64,000 nucleotides of DNA from Micromonospora matsumotoense (GCF_900091525.1 NZ_FMCU01000012.1:62001-126000); one strand, 5' to 3'; counted from the stretch's first letter, positions 27,730 to 36,298 are shown. Notes: generated by a model not told the origin, from the sequence alone. Numbers and translations are program-made.

Positions 27730-28186
27730 GAATGACCTTCCGGAGGCGAAGAGCGAGCACGGCCGGGGTCGTCCGGCGCAGCGTGGCGTGCCGTGCCGTG
27801 CGATGTCGTTGAGTGACCCCCGTGTCCCGGGCCGGCTGTGCGGCTGCGGTCCGTGGCGCGTGGGCAGGGTGAATTGTAACCCCGGTTGCCGCGATCATCC
27901 TGCGGCGCACGGCAACCGGCCGTCTGTACCGCCGGTTCGGCCCGGATGTCGACTTTGTGGCCAGCCGGTCGACCGGGCCGGGAGCGCGGTGGGTCGGTGC
28001 CCGGACCTGCCCCCACACCGGTGAGCGTCAGGGCCGCGACCGCGCCTGCCTATGCTGTCCGGACGAGATCGGTGATGTGCCGCGGGGCACGCGTGTCGCG
28101 CCGGACGACAGGGGCGGGTCCGTCGGGTCCCGGGTCTCCGCTGGTGCGTCCGGTGCCCGTATCGCGGCGCGAAAGGGGCAGTTTCG
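27730..28186. promoter_or_regulatory. Divergent sigA-suhB control region
   Basis: 457 nt without a gene. For sigA, TACAAT on the minus strand (27873-27878) is a near-consensus -10, with no clear -35; the implied leader is about 140 nt. For suhB, TATGCT at 28051-28056 would give a leader of about 125 nt ending in an AAAGGGG SD. Nothing else recognisable. Confidence 0.45.
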
Positions 28187-29008
28187 ATGACCGGTTCGAC
28201 GCCGACACCGCAGAACCTGCTGGAGATCGCGATCAAGGTGGCCCGGGACGCCGCCACGACCGCGGCCAGGATGCGGGCCGAGGGGGTCTCGGTCGCGGCC
28301 ACCAAGAGCACCGCCACCGACGTGGTCACCGCCGCCGACCGGGCGGTGGAGCGACAGGTCCGCGAGGCCCTGCGCGCGGCCCGTCCGGACGACGTGGTGC
28401 TCGGTGAGGAGTACGGCGGCGCGGAGGCCGGGGCGGTCCGGGCAGGTGGGGTGCGCTGGATCGTCGATCCGATCGACGGCACGGTGAACTACCTGTACGG
28501 GCTGCCGTACTGCGCGGTGTCGCTCGCCGCCGAGGTGGACGGCGAGGTGGTCGCCGGGGTGGTCCGCAACGTGTCGACCGGCGAGGAGTGGACCGCCACC
28601 GTGGGCGGCGGCGCCTGGCGCGACGGTGCACGGGTGCGCTGCTCCGCCGAGACCGACCTGGGGCAGGCGCTGGTCGCCACCGGCTTCGGCTACGACTCCG
28701 GCCGTCGCCTGCACCAGGCCCGGGTGGTCGCCGAGCTGATCGGGGACGTCCGGGACATCCGGCGGATGGGGGCGGCGGCGCTGGACCTCTGCCTGGCCGC
28801 CGAGGGGCGGGTGGACGCCTACTACGAGAAGGGGCTGGCCGCCTGGGACCTGGCCGCCGGTGGGCTGGTCGCTGCGGAGGCCGGGCTACGGGTGACCGGG
28901 CTGAACGGCGAACCGCCCGGCCCCGACCTGGTCATCGCGGCCCCTCCAGCGCTGTTCACGCCGCTGCACACCCGGTTGGCCGCCCTGGACGCCTCCGGCG
29001 GGCCCTGA
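28187..29008 (+). CDS. suhB: Inositol monophosphatase family protein
   Basis: A 273-residue Mg-dependent, Li-sensitive-type phosphatase. Metal-site motifs in order: TATDVVTAADRAVERQVREA, VLGEEYGG (Glu ligand), VRWIVDPIDGTVNYLYGLPY (DPIDGT core, about residues 94-100), and the C-terminal EKGLAAWDLAAGGLVAAEAG. Substrates in this family include inositol-1-phosphate, which in actinobacteria feeds mycothiol and phosphatidylinositol synthesis; histidinol-phosphate and FBP phosphatases are related. Proximity to sigA matches mycobacterial suhB. The ATG has AAAGGGGC 6-7 nt upstream. Confidence 0.92.
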   Translation: MTGSTPTPQNLLEIAIKVARDAATTAARMRAEGVSVAATKSTATDVVTAADRAVERQVREALRAARPDDVVLGEEYGGAEAGAVRAGGVRWIVDPIDGTVNYLYGLPYCAVSLAAEVDGEVVAGVVRNVSTGEEWTATVGGGAWRDGARVRCSAETDLGQALVATGFGYDSGRRLHQARVVAELIGDVRDIRRMGAAALDLCLAAEGRVDAYYEKGLAAWDLAAGGLVAAEAGLRVTGLNGEPPGPDLVIAAPPALFTPLHTRLAALDASGGP

Positions 29009-29241
29009 ACCCGGCCGGTCCGGCGGTGGCGGTGCGACCCGGCCTGGACGGTGGGCGTCGACGCCGCGTCGAGCCCCGGTCCGATCCCGCCGCCGGGAGG
29101 GTCGCCTGGGTGACTGTTCGTCGGGCGGTCCCGGTGCGGGGCCGGAGCCGCCGACCCGGGGCGTTCCGGCATCCGACCCGGCTGGACGGTGAGCCGTCCC
29201 GCGACCACCGGGCGGGTACGCGTCCCGCGACCGGCAGCCGG

Positions 29242-29772
29242 TTACTTGTTCTCGACCGGCATCGGGCAGGAGCCCTCGGGTGCGGTCGGTGCGCCCAGGT
29301 CGCCGAGGGACTGGTTGACCTCGGTGGTGGTGGCCAGTTGCTGGAAGCCGTCGCCCAGCACCACGTCGACCGTGTCGTCCTGGCGCTTCGCGTCGTAGTC
29401 CCGTTCGGCGTTGTTGAGGAAGAAGGCCCGCAGCAGGTGCGCGGAGCCGACGCCCTTGGGGCCGAAGCGCAGGAGGGCGACACCGTCGAAGTGCGCGGCG
29501 TTGCCCTCTTTCTTGACCTGGAACTTCCGGTTCCGGAAGTCGTCGCCCACGCTGCTGGCCAGGCCCGGCTCGCTGGTGCCGTTCAGGATGTTGATCTTGA
29601 CATCCTTGTAGGTGCGCAGGGACAGGTCGGCCAGCGGCCAGCCCTCGGGGCAACCCCTGGCGCTGGCCCCGCTGCCCTGGGTGTCGCGGACCACGGCGAC
29701 GACGACGAAGACCAGGGCGACGGCCGCCAGCAGGCCGACGACAACGAGTGCTCGCACTCGCGCAAAGCTCAT
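29242..29772 (-). CDS. cei: LytR C-terminal domain protein (Cei-like envelope integrity protein)
   Basis: A 176-residue membrane-anchored protein. One N-terminal membrane segment (VRALVVVGLLAAVALVFVVV) is followed by an extracytoplasmic LytR_C domain: VKINILNGTSEPGLASSVGD, FRNRKFQVKKEGN, VALLRFGPKGVGSAHLLRAF, VDVVLGDGFQQL. This domain occurs at the C-terminus of LCP wall-ligases but is free-standing here. Synteny (sigA-suhB-this-DUF4193) matches the mycobacterial gene Rv2700/cei, whose loss weakens the cell envelope; the symbol is by position and domain only. The ATG has GGGAGC upstream. It converges with suhB; the 233 nt between them hold no gene. Confidence 0.82.
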   Translation of the reverse strand: MSFARVRALVVVGLLAAVALVFVVVAVVRDTQGSGASARGCPEGWPLADLSLRTYKDVKINILNGTSEPGLASSVGDDFRNRKFQVKKEGNAAHFDGVALLRFGPKGVGSAHLLRAFFLNNAERDYDAKRQDDTVDVVLGDGFQQLATTTEVNQSLGDLGAPTAPEGSCPMPVENK

Positions 29773-30188
29773 CTGGGTGCTCCCGGACAGTGGGTGGTGG
29801 CGGCGAACGTCGGCGGCGGGCAGCGTCGTCGGCCGTCGAGTACGCCGCTGAGGTTAACGGTTGTCCGGCAGTCGCGTGGAAACAGTCCGACATGCCGGCG
29901 CGCCAACCGGGAACGGGGTACTACTACCCCTATCTTCGTGTCGCCTGAGTCACATTGGGAACATCTTGGGGTGCTGGGGCGTACATCTCAGCCGCGAGGG
30001 CGGTATACATGCCTCGCCTGGGAGGGGGTAAGGTACCGCGCTCGTCGGGGCTTGCCCCGGAGGCCTCGATCCAGAGGCCGTCGGGTGGGGCGACCGACAC
30101 ACATTGGTGGCCGGCCAGTGGGAACCGAAACAGCGTCGCCCGGCGTTACAACCGGAAGCGACAACATCGATATGGGAGAGTGAAACCG
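29773..30188. promoter_or_regulatory. Divergent control region of cei and the DUF4193 gene
   Basis: 416 nt without a gene but with several sites. At 29915-29930 is a perfect operator-like palindrome GGGGTA-CTAC-TACCCC. At 29958-29983 is GGAAC-N17-CGTA, the layout of an ECF-sigma promoter pointing toward DUF4193. TATACAT occurs at about 30003-30009. The last bases hold the GGAGAG SD of DUF4193. Confidence 0.45.
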
Positions 30189-30485
30189 ATGGCCACCGAC
30201 TACGACGCCCCGCGTCGCGACGAGGTCGACCTCGGCGAGGACAGCCTGGAAGAGCTCAAGGCCCGGCGGGTCGACTCACAGTCGGGCGCCGTGGACGTCG
30301 ACGAGGCCGAGGTGGCCGAGAGCTTTGAGCTGCCCGGCGCCGACCTGGCCGACGAGGAGCTGACCGTGAAGGTCCTCCCGATGCAGCAGGACGAGTTCCG
30401 ATGCGGACGCTGCTTCCTGGTGCACCACCGCAGCCAGTTGGCAGTCGAGCGCAACGGCGACCTGATCTGCCGTGAGTGCGTCTGA
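30189..30485 (+). CDS. DUF4193 domain protein
   Basis: A 98-residue acidic protein: MATDYDAPRRDEVDLGEDSL at the N-terminus, an Asp/Glu-rich middle, and a C-terminal zinc ribbon FRCGRCFLVHHRSQL ending LICRECV (two CxxC). The family is actinobacterial and usually abundant; RNA-polymerase-associated or ribosome-associated roles have been suggested by analogy with other acidic-plus-ribbon proteins, but this is inference. GGAGAG lies 8 nt before the ATG. In mycobacteria the homologue sits beside sigA/dut. Confidence 0.92.
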   Translation: MATDYDAPRRDEVDLGEDSLEELKARRVDSQSGAVDVDEAEVAESFELPGADLADEELTVKVLPMQQDEFRCGRCFLVHHRSQLAVERNGDLICRECV

Positions 30486-30617
30486 GTACCCACCACACCG
30501 GCGGCGGCCTCCTTGCGGGGCCGCCGCTGCCCGAGCCGCCGTGCGCATACGGCGGGTTGCTGCTTGACTCGTGTAGGCGTCCACCACCACCGGTGGGAAC
30601 CTCGGGAGGGCAGGCGG

Positions 30618-31490
30618 ATGAACGAGCACGGCGAGCGGCACGGCGAGTCCGACCCGGACGGTCCGCTGTCCGATGCCGGGCCGCCCGTCGCCATACCCGG
30701 GAACGGGGCCTCCGGGGGTGATCCGGCTGCTGCCCGGGCCGGCGACGAGCTGGGTGCGACGGTGGCGGCGCTGACCGCCGACGACATCGCGCCCGCCCGG
30801 CGTCGGCAACTGCTCACCCGGCTGGTCGGTCAGGCCCGCAGCCGGGGGCTCGCCGACCTGTTCAAGCCGAGGGCGGCGCTGCGCTGGATGGCCGACACGG
30901 TCGCCGACGTCGCGCCGCACATCCCGGTCCGGGACCTGGCCACCCTGCGGCGGCACTTCCCCGGCCTGGACGACGAGGCACTCGCCGACCGGCTCGTCCG
31001 CAACGCCACCCGGGCCACCGCCGGGGTGGGTGCGGCCGGTGGCGGCGTCGCCGCGGTGGAGTGGGTCGTCGCCCCGACCCTGCTCTCCGCCCCGGTGCTG
31101 CTGGCCGCCGAGACGGTGGCCGTGGTGTCGATCGAGCTGAAGCTGATCGGCGAGCTGCACGAGATCTACGGCGCGCCGCTGCCTACCGGCGGGACCCCCC
31201 GGACCGTCGCCCTGGTCCAGTCCTGGGCCAGCCAGCGGGGAGTCAACCCGATGATGCCGGGCGTCGGGGTGGGCGCGGTGCTCGGCACCGCCGCCCGCAA
31301 GGAACTACGCGACACCCTGCTCAAGCGCTTCGGCCGCAATCTGACCACGCTGGGTCCGTTCCTCACCGGGGCCGCCGTCGCCAGCTACCTCAACCGCCGG
31401 GCCACCCGGTCGCTGGCCGATCAGCTCCGCCGCGACCTGCGCAAGCAACGCCGGGAGCTGCCCCCCGGCGGCCGACCCGCGCTGCCCTGA
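30618..31490 (+). CDS. Conserved hypothetical actinobacterial protein
   Basis: A 290-residue protein I cannot place with certainty. The N-terminal about 60 residues are Pro/Gly-rich. A helical part follows (RRRQLLTRLVGQARSRGLAD, LATLRRHFPGLDDEALADRL), then a glycine-rich segment (TAGVGAAGGGVAAVEWVVAP) and two hydrophobic stretches with AAETVAVVSIELKLIGELHE-type sequence, vaguely like EcsC-family proteins. It ends with a basic helix. It is probably membrane-associated. ATG 30618 has GGAGG with 8-nt spacing. It stands between the DUF4193 and DUF3093 genes, converging with the latter. Confidence 0.72.
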   Translation: MNEHGERHGESDPDGPLSDAGPPVAIPGNGASGGDPAAARAGDELGATVAALTADDIAPARRRQLLTRLVGQARSRGLADLFKPRAALRWMADTVADVAPHIPVRDLATLRRHFPGLDDEALADRLVRNATRATAGVGAAGGGVAAVEWVVAPTLLSAPVLLAAETVAVVSIELKLIGELHEIYGAPLPTGGTPRTVALVQSWASQRGVNPMMPGVGVGAVLGTAARKELRDTLLKRFGRNLTTLGPFLTGAAVASYLNRRATRSLADQLRRDLRKQRRELPPGGRPALP

Positions 31491-31545
31491 CCGGGCTGCC
31501 CTGACCGGGCGCGTTCAGGCCGGGCTGGTTCAGGTCGGGGCTGGT

Positions 31546-32046
31546 TCAGGCCGCGTCGCGGGCGGCCAGCAGCGCGGCGGCCAGCTCGGTCGGCCGGCGG
31601 GAACTCACCACCCAGAACGGGGTCGGGTCCGCCGGATCGTCGAGCACCACCTGCACCGCGCCGCCGATCCACGGCCGCTGCACCACGAAGGCCAACGGGT
31701 CCGCGCCCACCCCGAGCGCCTCGCGCCGGCCCTCGGCGTCGAGCGGGACGGCGTCGGCGACGTACCGCACGGGCAGGTGGGCGTCGTCGACCCGCAGCTC
31801 ACCGCCGTCGACCGCGACCCGGACCCGGCCCAGCCACCACAGCCCGGCCAGGACGGCCGGCAGCAGCAGCACGAAGGGCAGCCAGGCCCGCACCCCCTCG
31901 GCGCCCATCCACAGCTCGGCGGCGGCGAGCCCGGCCAGGGCGAGCCCGGCCAGCCAGCACCACCACGGCAGACCGAGCCGCTCGGAGTACGCCGGGACGG
32001 CCGCGACGCGCGGCGTCGGCGACGACGGGGAAGGCGACAGGCTCAC
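31546..32046 (-). CDS. DUF3093 domain membrane protein
   Basis: A 166-residue protein: short N-terminus, YSERLGLPWWCWLAGLALAG and a second membrane segment (WLPFVLLLPAVLAGLWWLG), then a soluble beta-rich domain (VRVAVDGGELRVDDAHLPVR, LAFVVQRPWIGGAVQVVLDD, PFWVVSSRRPTELAAALL). DUF3093 proteins are found beside dut in actinobacteria; the function is unknown. GTG 32046 has no SD but TACCCT ends 6 nt upstream. It is divergent from dut by 84 nt, so the two promoters probably overlap. Confidence 0.88.
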   Translation of the reverse strand: MSLSPSPSSPTPRVAAVPAYSERLGLPWWCWLAGLALAGLAAAELWMGAEGVRAWLPFVLLLPAVLAGLWWLGRVRVAVDGGELRVDDAHLPVRYVADAVPLDAEGRREALGVGADPLAFVVQRPWIGGAVQVVLDDPADPTPFWVVSSRRPTELAAALLAARDAA

Positions 32047-32052
32047 ACTCGA

Positions 32053-32058
32053 AGGGTA
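32053..32058 (-). promoter_or_regulatory. Leaderless-type -10 (TACCCT) for the DUF3093 gene
   Basis: On the minus strand TACCCT ends 6 nt before GTG 32046, with no SD. Confidence 0.5.
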
Positions 32059-32130
32059 CGGAACACGACGGCCGGACGACCCGGCAGGATGGCAGGGGCA
32101 CCCCGTGAACGCCGACGGAAGAGGCAGATC

Positions 32131-32661
32131 GTGACCCACGTCGTACCCGTGCCCGTGCGGCAGCTCGACCCGGAGCTGCCGCTGCCCGCGTACGCCCATC
32201 CCGGTGACGCCGGGGCCGACCTGGTGGCCGCCGCGGACGTCGAGCTGCCCCCCGGCGGCCGGGCCCTGGTCCCCACCGGCGTGGCGCTGGCCCTGCCGGA
32301 GGGCTACGTCGGCCTGGTCCACCCGCGCTCCGGGCTGGCCGCCAGGCTCGGCGTGACGGTGCTCAACGCGCCCGGTACGGTCGACGCCGGCTACCGGGGT
32401 GAGATCCTGGTCAACCTGATCAACCATGATCGGGACGCACCGGCGAAGATCTCCCGTGGCGATCGCATCGCGCAACTCGTTGTCCAGCGGGTGGAGCGGG
32501 CCGATTTCCAACCGGTGGCGGTGCTGCCCGGGTCCCGACGGGGGACCGGCGGACACGGGTCGACCGGCGGCCACGCCGGGCTCGTGCCCCCGCCCGGTGG
32601 CCCGACCGGGCCTGAGGGCGCCGACCGGGCGGGCAAACGGACGGAAGAGGTGGCAGGGTGA
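32131..32661 (+). CDS. dut: dUTP diphosphatase
   Basis: A 176-residue trimeric dUTPase that hydrolyses dUTP to dUMP and PPi, keeping uracil out of DNA. The five motifs are visible: I AHPGDAGADL, II HPRSGLAARLG, III NAPGTVDAGYRGEILVNLIN, IV GDRIAQLVVQRV, and V RGTGGHGSTGG, with the Gly-rich arm that caps the neighbouring subunit. About 25 Pro/Gly-rich residues follow motif V, longer than usual (about 150 residues). GTG 32131 has GGAAGAGG 6 nt upstream. It is the first gene of a dut-DUF3710 unit. Confidence 0.96.
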   Translation: MTHVVPVPVRQLDPELPLPAYAHPGDAGADLVAAADVELPPGGRALVPTGVALALPEGYVGLVHPRSGLAARLGVTVLNAPGTVDAGYRGEILVNLINHDRDAPAKISRGDRIAQLVVQRVERADFQPVAVLPGSRRGTGGHGSTGGHAGLVPPPGGPTGPEGADRAGKRTEEVAG

Positions 32662-32686
32662 GTGCGAACAGCGGAGGGTGGGCGCA

Positions 32687-33340
32687 GTGATCTTCTCCCG
32701 AAAGCGGGCCGACGGTGGGCGGCACGCCCGTGACCAGCGGGCCGACGTCCTCGACTCGTCCGAGGCGGCGGGCCCGGCCCGTGGCCCGTACGACCTCGCC
32801 GAGGCACCGGACGACGTGCAGCGCCTCGACCTGGGCAGCCTGCACATCCCGGCGGTGTCCGGGGTCGAGGTGCGGGTGCAGGCCGACCCCCAGGGCGTCG
32901 TGCAGCAGGTGGTGCTGGTGCACGGGGACAACGCCCTCCAGCTCGGTGTCTTCGCCGCGCCCCGCTCCGAGGGCATCTGGGACGAGGTGCGTGAGGAGAT
33001 CCGGCAGTCGCTGATCGGCGACGGCGCCACCGCCCAGGAGGCCCAGGGCGAGTACGGCATCGAGCTGCACGCCCGGGTGAATACCCCGGACGGACCGACC
33101 GACCTGCGCTTCGTCGGCATCGACGGGCCGCGCTGGATGGTGCGGGGCGTCTACCAGGGTGCCGTCGCCACCGACCCGGCCGCGGCCGGCCCGCTCGCCA
33201 CCTGCCTGGACGGCCTGGTGGTCGACCGGGGGCAGGAGGCGAAACCGGTCCGCGAGCCGCTGCCGCTGCGGCTGCCCCGGGAGATGGCCGACCAGGTCGA
33301 GGGCGGCGACGCCGCGGCGACCGCCCCGCGCGAGACCTGA
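32687..33340 (+). CDS. DUF3710 domain protein
   Basis: A 217-residue cytoplasmic protein: IFSRKRADGGRHARDQ at the N-terminus, then the family core DVQRLDLGSLHIPAVSGVEV, QLGVFAAPRSEGIWDEVREE, EYGIELHARVN and FVGIDGPRWMVRGVYQGAVA. The function is unknown; it is almost always directly downstream of dut in actinobacteria. GTG 32687 has GGAGG with 9-nt spacing and lies 25 nt after the dut stop, so co-transcription is likely. A strong two-part hairpin ends the unit. Confidence 0.9.
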   Translation: MIFSRKRADGGRHARDQRADVLDSSEAAGPARGPYDLAEAPDDVQRLDLGSLHIPAVSGVEVRVQADPQGVVQQVVLVHGDNALQLGVFAAPRSEGIWDEVREEIRQSLIGDGATAQEAQGEYGIELHARVNTPDGPTDLRFVGIDGPRWMVRGVYQGAVATDPAAAGPLATCLDGLVVDRGQEAKPVREPLPLRLPREMADQVEGGDAAATAPRET

Positions 33341-33345
33341 CCGAC

Positions 33346-33398
33346 GCGGTCCGGGCCGGACGTCGCCACCCGAGGTGGCCGCGTCCGGCCCGGACCGC
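33346..33398 (+). terminator. Intrinsic terminator of the dut-DUF3710 unit
   Basis: Outer perfect 17-bp stem (33346-33362 with 33382-33398) enclosing an inner 6-bp stem (33365-33370 with 33374-33379), 5 nt after the DUF3710 stop. The rest of the 320-nt gap (33399-33660) holds only TACGCT at 33580-33585, a possible -10 for the next gene. Confidence 0.85.
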
Positions 33399-33660
33399 TG
33401 TCCGGTGGTGGTGGCGTACCGGCAGGGGGTCCGTCGGCACCCTCGTCGGGGTTGCGGCCGGGGACACCCCGGGCCGGGCGGTGGCGGCGGGACGTCGGGC
33501 CGGGTGGCCTCCGGCCGGGCGGGTCGGGCGTCGGCCGGGACGGGCTCACCGCACCGACGCCGTCGGGGGCCGATCGGCGTACGCTGGCGGCACGGTCCCG
33601 CTCCGGGGTCGGGGCAGCGCCGGTGCCGACCGGTCAGCGTGGAGAGGTGACGCGGAGGTC

Positions 33661-34041
33661 ATGTCGACCGACGAGAGCCGGATGTCGCTCCGGGGCATCC
33701 TGCGCCGGTTCACCGCCAGCGAGGCCGAGATCGAGGCACAGGAGCTACGCCGGGAGAGCGCCGAGTCCGGTGGCGTGCTGGCCCGTCAGTGCATGCGGGG
33801 GCAGGTGGTCTCGGTCGCCGGGCGGCTCCGCACGGTGGTCTACACGCCGCGTACCAACCTGCCCACCCTGGAGGCCGACCTCTACGACGGCAGTGACGTG
33901 GTCACCCTGGTCTGGTTGGGTCGACGGCACATCGTCGGCATCGAGCCGGGCCGGCACCTCACCGCCCGGGGCCGGGTGTCCGTCCGGGACGACCGCAAGG
34001 TCATCTACAACCCGTACTACGAGCTGGAGTCGCCGAAGTGA
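33661..34041 (+). CDS. OB-fold nucleic acid-binding domain protein
   Basis: A 126-residue protein: a helical N-terminus (MSLRGILRRFTASEAEIEAQ), then an OB fold: VVSVAGRLRTVVYTPRTNLP, LEADLYDGSDVVTLVWLGRR, GIEPGRHLTARGRVSVRDDR and VIYNPYYEL. RecG-like or ssDNA-binding character is possible; no partner is known. The conserved place between DUF3710 and DUF3159 matches mycobacteria. ATG 33661 follows GCGGAGGTC closely; GTG 33646 in frame is an alternative. Its stop overlaps the GTG of DUF3159 (GTGA). Confidence 0.88.
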   Translation: MSTDESRMSLRGILRRFTASEAEIEAQELRRESAESGGVLARQCMRGQVVSVAGRLRTVVYTPRTNLPTLEADLYDGSDVVTLVWLGRRHIVGIEPGRHLTARGRVSVRDDRKVIYNPYYELESPK

Positions 34042-34721
34042 CGACGGGACAGCCCCCGGCCACCGAGCCGCAGACCACCCCGGCGGACGACGAACAGCTG
34101 CCCAGCCTCGCCGAGCAGATGGCCGACCAGTTGGGCGGCTGGCGCGGGCTGGTCGAGTCCAGCATCCCGGTGGTGGTCTTCGTGCTGGCCAACGTGGTCG
34201 GGGAGCTGCGGCCGGCGGTGATCGCCTCGATCGGGGTGGCGCTGCTGATCGCGGTGGTCCGGCTGGTCCAGCGCCGCCCGGTCCGGCACGCCGTCAACGG
34301 GCTCTTCGGCGTCGGGATCGGGGCGGCCATCGCCTGGCGTACCGGGGACGAACGGGACTTCTACCTCCCGGGCATCCTCTACGGCATCGGCTACGGCATC
34401 GCCCTGCTGCTCTCCGCGGCGATCCGGCAGCCCCTGGTGGGGTGGATCTGGTCGGTGCTGGTGGCCAAGGGGCGCTCCGAGTGGCGCGACGATCCCCGGC
34501 TGGTGCGCACCTTCACCCAGCTCACCGTGCTCTGGGGCGTGGTGTGGCTGGCCAAGGTCGGGGTGCAGGCCGGGCTCTACCTGGCCCACCAGGACACCGC
34601 CCTGGGGGTGGCCCGGCTCGCCCTCGGCTACCCGCCGTACGCGCTGCTGCTGCTGATCACGGTCTGGACGGTGCGTCGGGTGACCCGGGAATCCGCCCCC
34701 CAGCCGCTGCCCGGCGGCTGA
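34038..34721 (+). CDS. DUF3159 domain membrane protein
   Basis: A 227-residue membrane protein with about five or six membrane segments after a polar N-terminus of about 35 residues. Family segments: MADQLGGWRGLVESSIPVVV, RRPVRHAVNGLFGVGIGAAI, AWRTGDERDFYLPGIL, and near the end LGYPPYALLLLITVW. The function is unknown. GTG 34038 overlaps the previous stop by 4 nt (GTGA), so it is translationally coupled to the OB-fold gene. It converges with ceoC. Confidence 0.9.
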   Translation: MTTGQPPATEPQTTPADDEQLPSLAEQMADQLGGWRGLVESSIPVVVFVLANVVGELRPAVIASIGVALLIAVVRLVQRRPVRHAVNGLFGVGIGAAIAWRTGDERDFYLPGILYGIGYGIALLLSAAIRQPLVGWIWSVLVAKGRSEWRDDPRLVRTFTQLTVLWGVVWLAKVGVQAGLYLAHQDTALGVARLALGYPPYALLLLITVWTVRRVTRESAPQPLPGG

Positions 34722-34755
34722 GCCGGAGCATCCTCCGTCCGTTCGGCTGCGGGAC

Positions 34756-34792
34756 GCCTGAGCTGGCCCCCGGCGCCGCCGGCGGCTCAGGC
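34756..34792. terminator. Possible bidirectional hairpin between DUF3159 and ceoC
   Basis: GCCTGAGC (34756-34763) pairs with GCTCAGGC (34785-34792), with GC-rich internal pairing. The right arm covers the ceoC stop. Confidence 0.4.
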
Positions 34793-35476
34793 CGCGCCCC
34801 GGGTCCGTTCCACGCTGTCCGGGCCGAGGATCACCGCGCGCACGTCGTCCTCCACCTGGGCGGTGCACACGAAGATCAGCTCGTCGCCGGCCTCTATCGG
34901 GTCGTCGGGGCTGGGCACCAGCACCCGCTTGCCGCGCAGGATCGCCACCAGCGCGGCGTCCCGGGGGAGCGGCACGGCGTGGATCGGCTGGCCGACGTAG
35001 GGCGCGGTCGGCGGCAGGGTGATCTCCACCAGGTTCGCCTCGCCCTGCCGGAAGGTCATCAACCGGACCAGGTCGCCGACGGTGACCGCCTCCTCGACCA
35101 GCGCGGCCATCACCCGGGGCTTGCTGACCGCCACGTCGACGCCCCACTGCTCGTTGAAGAGCCACTCGTTCTCGGCCCGGTTGACCCGGGCCACCACCCG
35201 GGGCACCGCGAACTCGGTCTTGGCCAGCAGGGACACCACCAGGTTGACCTTGTCGTCGCCGGTGGCGGCGACCACCACGTCGCAGCCCGCGACGTTCGCC
35301 TCCTCCAGGCTGGCCAGCTCGCAGGCGTCGGCCAGCACCCAGTCGGCGGTGGGCACCCGGTCCGGGCGCAGCATCCGCGGCTGCCGTTCGATCAGCATCA
35401 CCTGGTGGCCGTTGTCGATCAACTCCTGGGCGATCGACCGGCCCACGTTGCCGGCGCCCGCGATGGCGATCCGCAT
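34787..35476 (-). CDS. ceoC: TrkA-family K+ uptake regulatory protein (RCK), CeoC-like
   Basis: A 229-residue cytoplasmic RCK protein. The N-terminal Rossmann domain has IAIAGAGNVGRSIAQELIDN (GxGxxG) and an acidic end of strand 2 (LIERQP), VVVAATGDDKVNLVVSLLAK and PRVVARVNRAENEWL. The C-terminal TrkA_C domain holds the part from about residue 140 (ITLPPTAPYVGQPIHAVPLP). It gates a K+ uptake complex in response to NAD(H) or nucleotides. It lies 3 nt downstream of ceoB, so the pair is one operon. No Trk/Ktr pore gene is in the window; the APC-type permease next door is a plausible partner (inference). Confidence 0.92.
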   Translation of the reverse strand: MRIAIAGAGNVGRSIAQELIDNGHQVMLIERQPRMLRPDRVPTADWVLADACELASLEEANVAGCDVVVAATGDDKVNLVVSLLAKTEFAVPRVVARVNRAENEWLFNEQWGVDVAVSKPRVMAALVEEAVTVGDLVRLMTFRQGEANLVEITLPPTAPYVGQPIHAVPLPRDAALVAILRGKRVLVPSPDDPIEAGDELIFVCTAQVEDDVRAVILGPDSVERTRGAA

Positions 35477-35479
35477 GGC

Positions 35480-36145
35480 TCAGTGCCCTCCTTCGGGCGG
35501 CGTCGCGGCCACCGCGGTGACCGAGGCGGCGATGTCGTCGGTGACCAGCACGTAGAGCTGGTCACCCTCCTGTACGACGCTGGAGGCGGTGGGCAGCATG
35601 CCGATGCCGAACCGGGTCAGGTACGCCACCCGGGTCCCCGCCGTCTCCTCCAGTTGGCGCAGCGGCCGACCGATCCAGTCCTTGTGCACCGGCACCTCGA
35701 TGATCGACACGGTGCTGGTCGGGTCCCGGAAGATCTCCACGTTGCCCTCGGGGACCAGGTGGCGCAGCATCCGGTCGGCCGTCCAGCGGACGGTGGCGAC
35801 GGTGGGGATGCCGAGCCGCTCGTAGACCTGGGCCCGGCGCTGGTCGTAGATGCGGGCCGCGACCCGGGAGACGCCGAACGTCTCGCGGGCCAGCCGGGCC
35901 GAGATGATGTTGGAGTTGTCGCCGCTGGAGACGGCGGCGAAGGCGTCCGCCCGCTCGATACCGGCCTGGCGCAGCACCTCGCCGTCGAAGCCGGCGCCGG
36001 TGACGATGATCCCGGCGAAGTCGGGGCCGAGGCGGCGGAACGCGTCGGCGTCCTGGTCGATCACCGCCACCGAGTGCCCCCGGGACTCCAGGCTGTGGGC
36101 CAGCGTCGAGCCGACCCGCCCACAGCCCATGATCACGACGTGCAC
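35480..36145 (-). CDS. ceoB: TrkA-family K+ uptake regulatory protein (RCK), CeoB-like
   Basis: A 221-residue RCK protein. It has VVIMGCGRVGSTLAHSLESR (GxGxxG), VAVIDQDADAF with the acidic ribose-binding residues, FAAVSSGDNSNIISARLARE and a C-terminal TrkA_C domain (EVPVHKDWIGRPLRQLEETA onward). GTG 36145 has GGGAGGG at 5-nt spacing; the in-frame extension to 36265 is rejected. It is the first gene of ceoB-ceoC and divergent from an APC-superfamily permease, the same arrangement as mycobacterial Rv2690c-ceoB-ceoC. Confidence 0.92.
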   Translation of the reverse strand: MHVVIMGCGRVGSTLAHSLESRGHSVAVIDQDADAFRRLGPDFAGIIVTGAGFDGEVLRQAGIERADAFAAVSSGDNSNIISARLARETFGVSRVAARIYDQRRAQVYERLGIPTVATVRWTADRMLRHLVPEGNVEIFRDPTSTVSIIEVPVHKDWIGRPLRQLEETAGTRVAYLTRFGIGMLPTASSVVQEGDQLYVLVTDDIAASVTAVAATPPEGGH

Positions 36146-36292
36146 GGTGTCCCTCCCAAGGTGCGCCTGCGTCCTGGCGACTGTCGTCTGCGAGCCTGCC
36201 ACGTCCACCCGGCCGACGGGGGACCGAACCGTACCGCGCCGGGGCGTGGGAACGGGATCAGGCACCCCCCGGCGACCACCATCCGGTGGTCG

Positions 36293-36298
36293 TACCCT
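36293..36298 (+). promoter_or_regulatory. Leaderless-type -10 (TACCCT) for the APC permease gene
   Basis: TACCCT ends 8 nt before GTG 36307, and there is no SD. This supports GTG 36307 over the in-frame ATG at 36286, which lies upstream of the hexamer. Confidence 0.5.

Noticed and set aside
29155..30183. Plus-strand frames across the cei gene and its upstream region
   Set aside because: Antisense to a clear LytR_C protein and without coding character beyond it.
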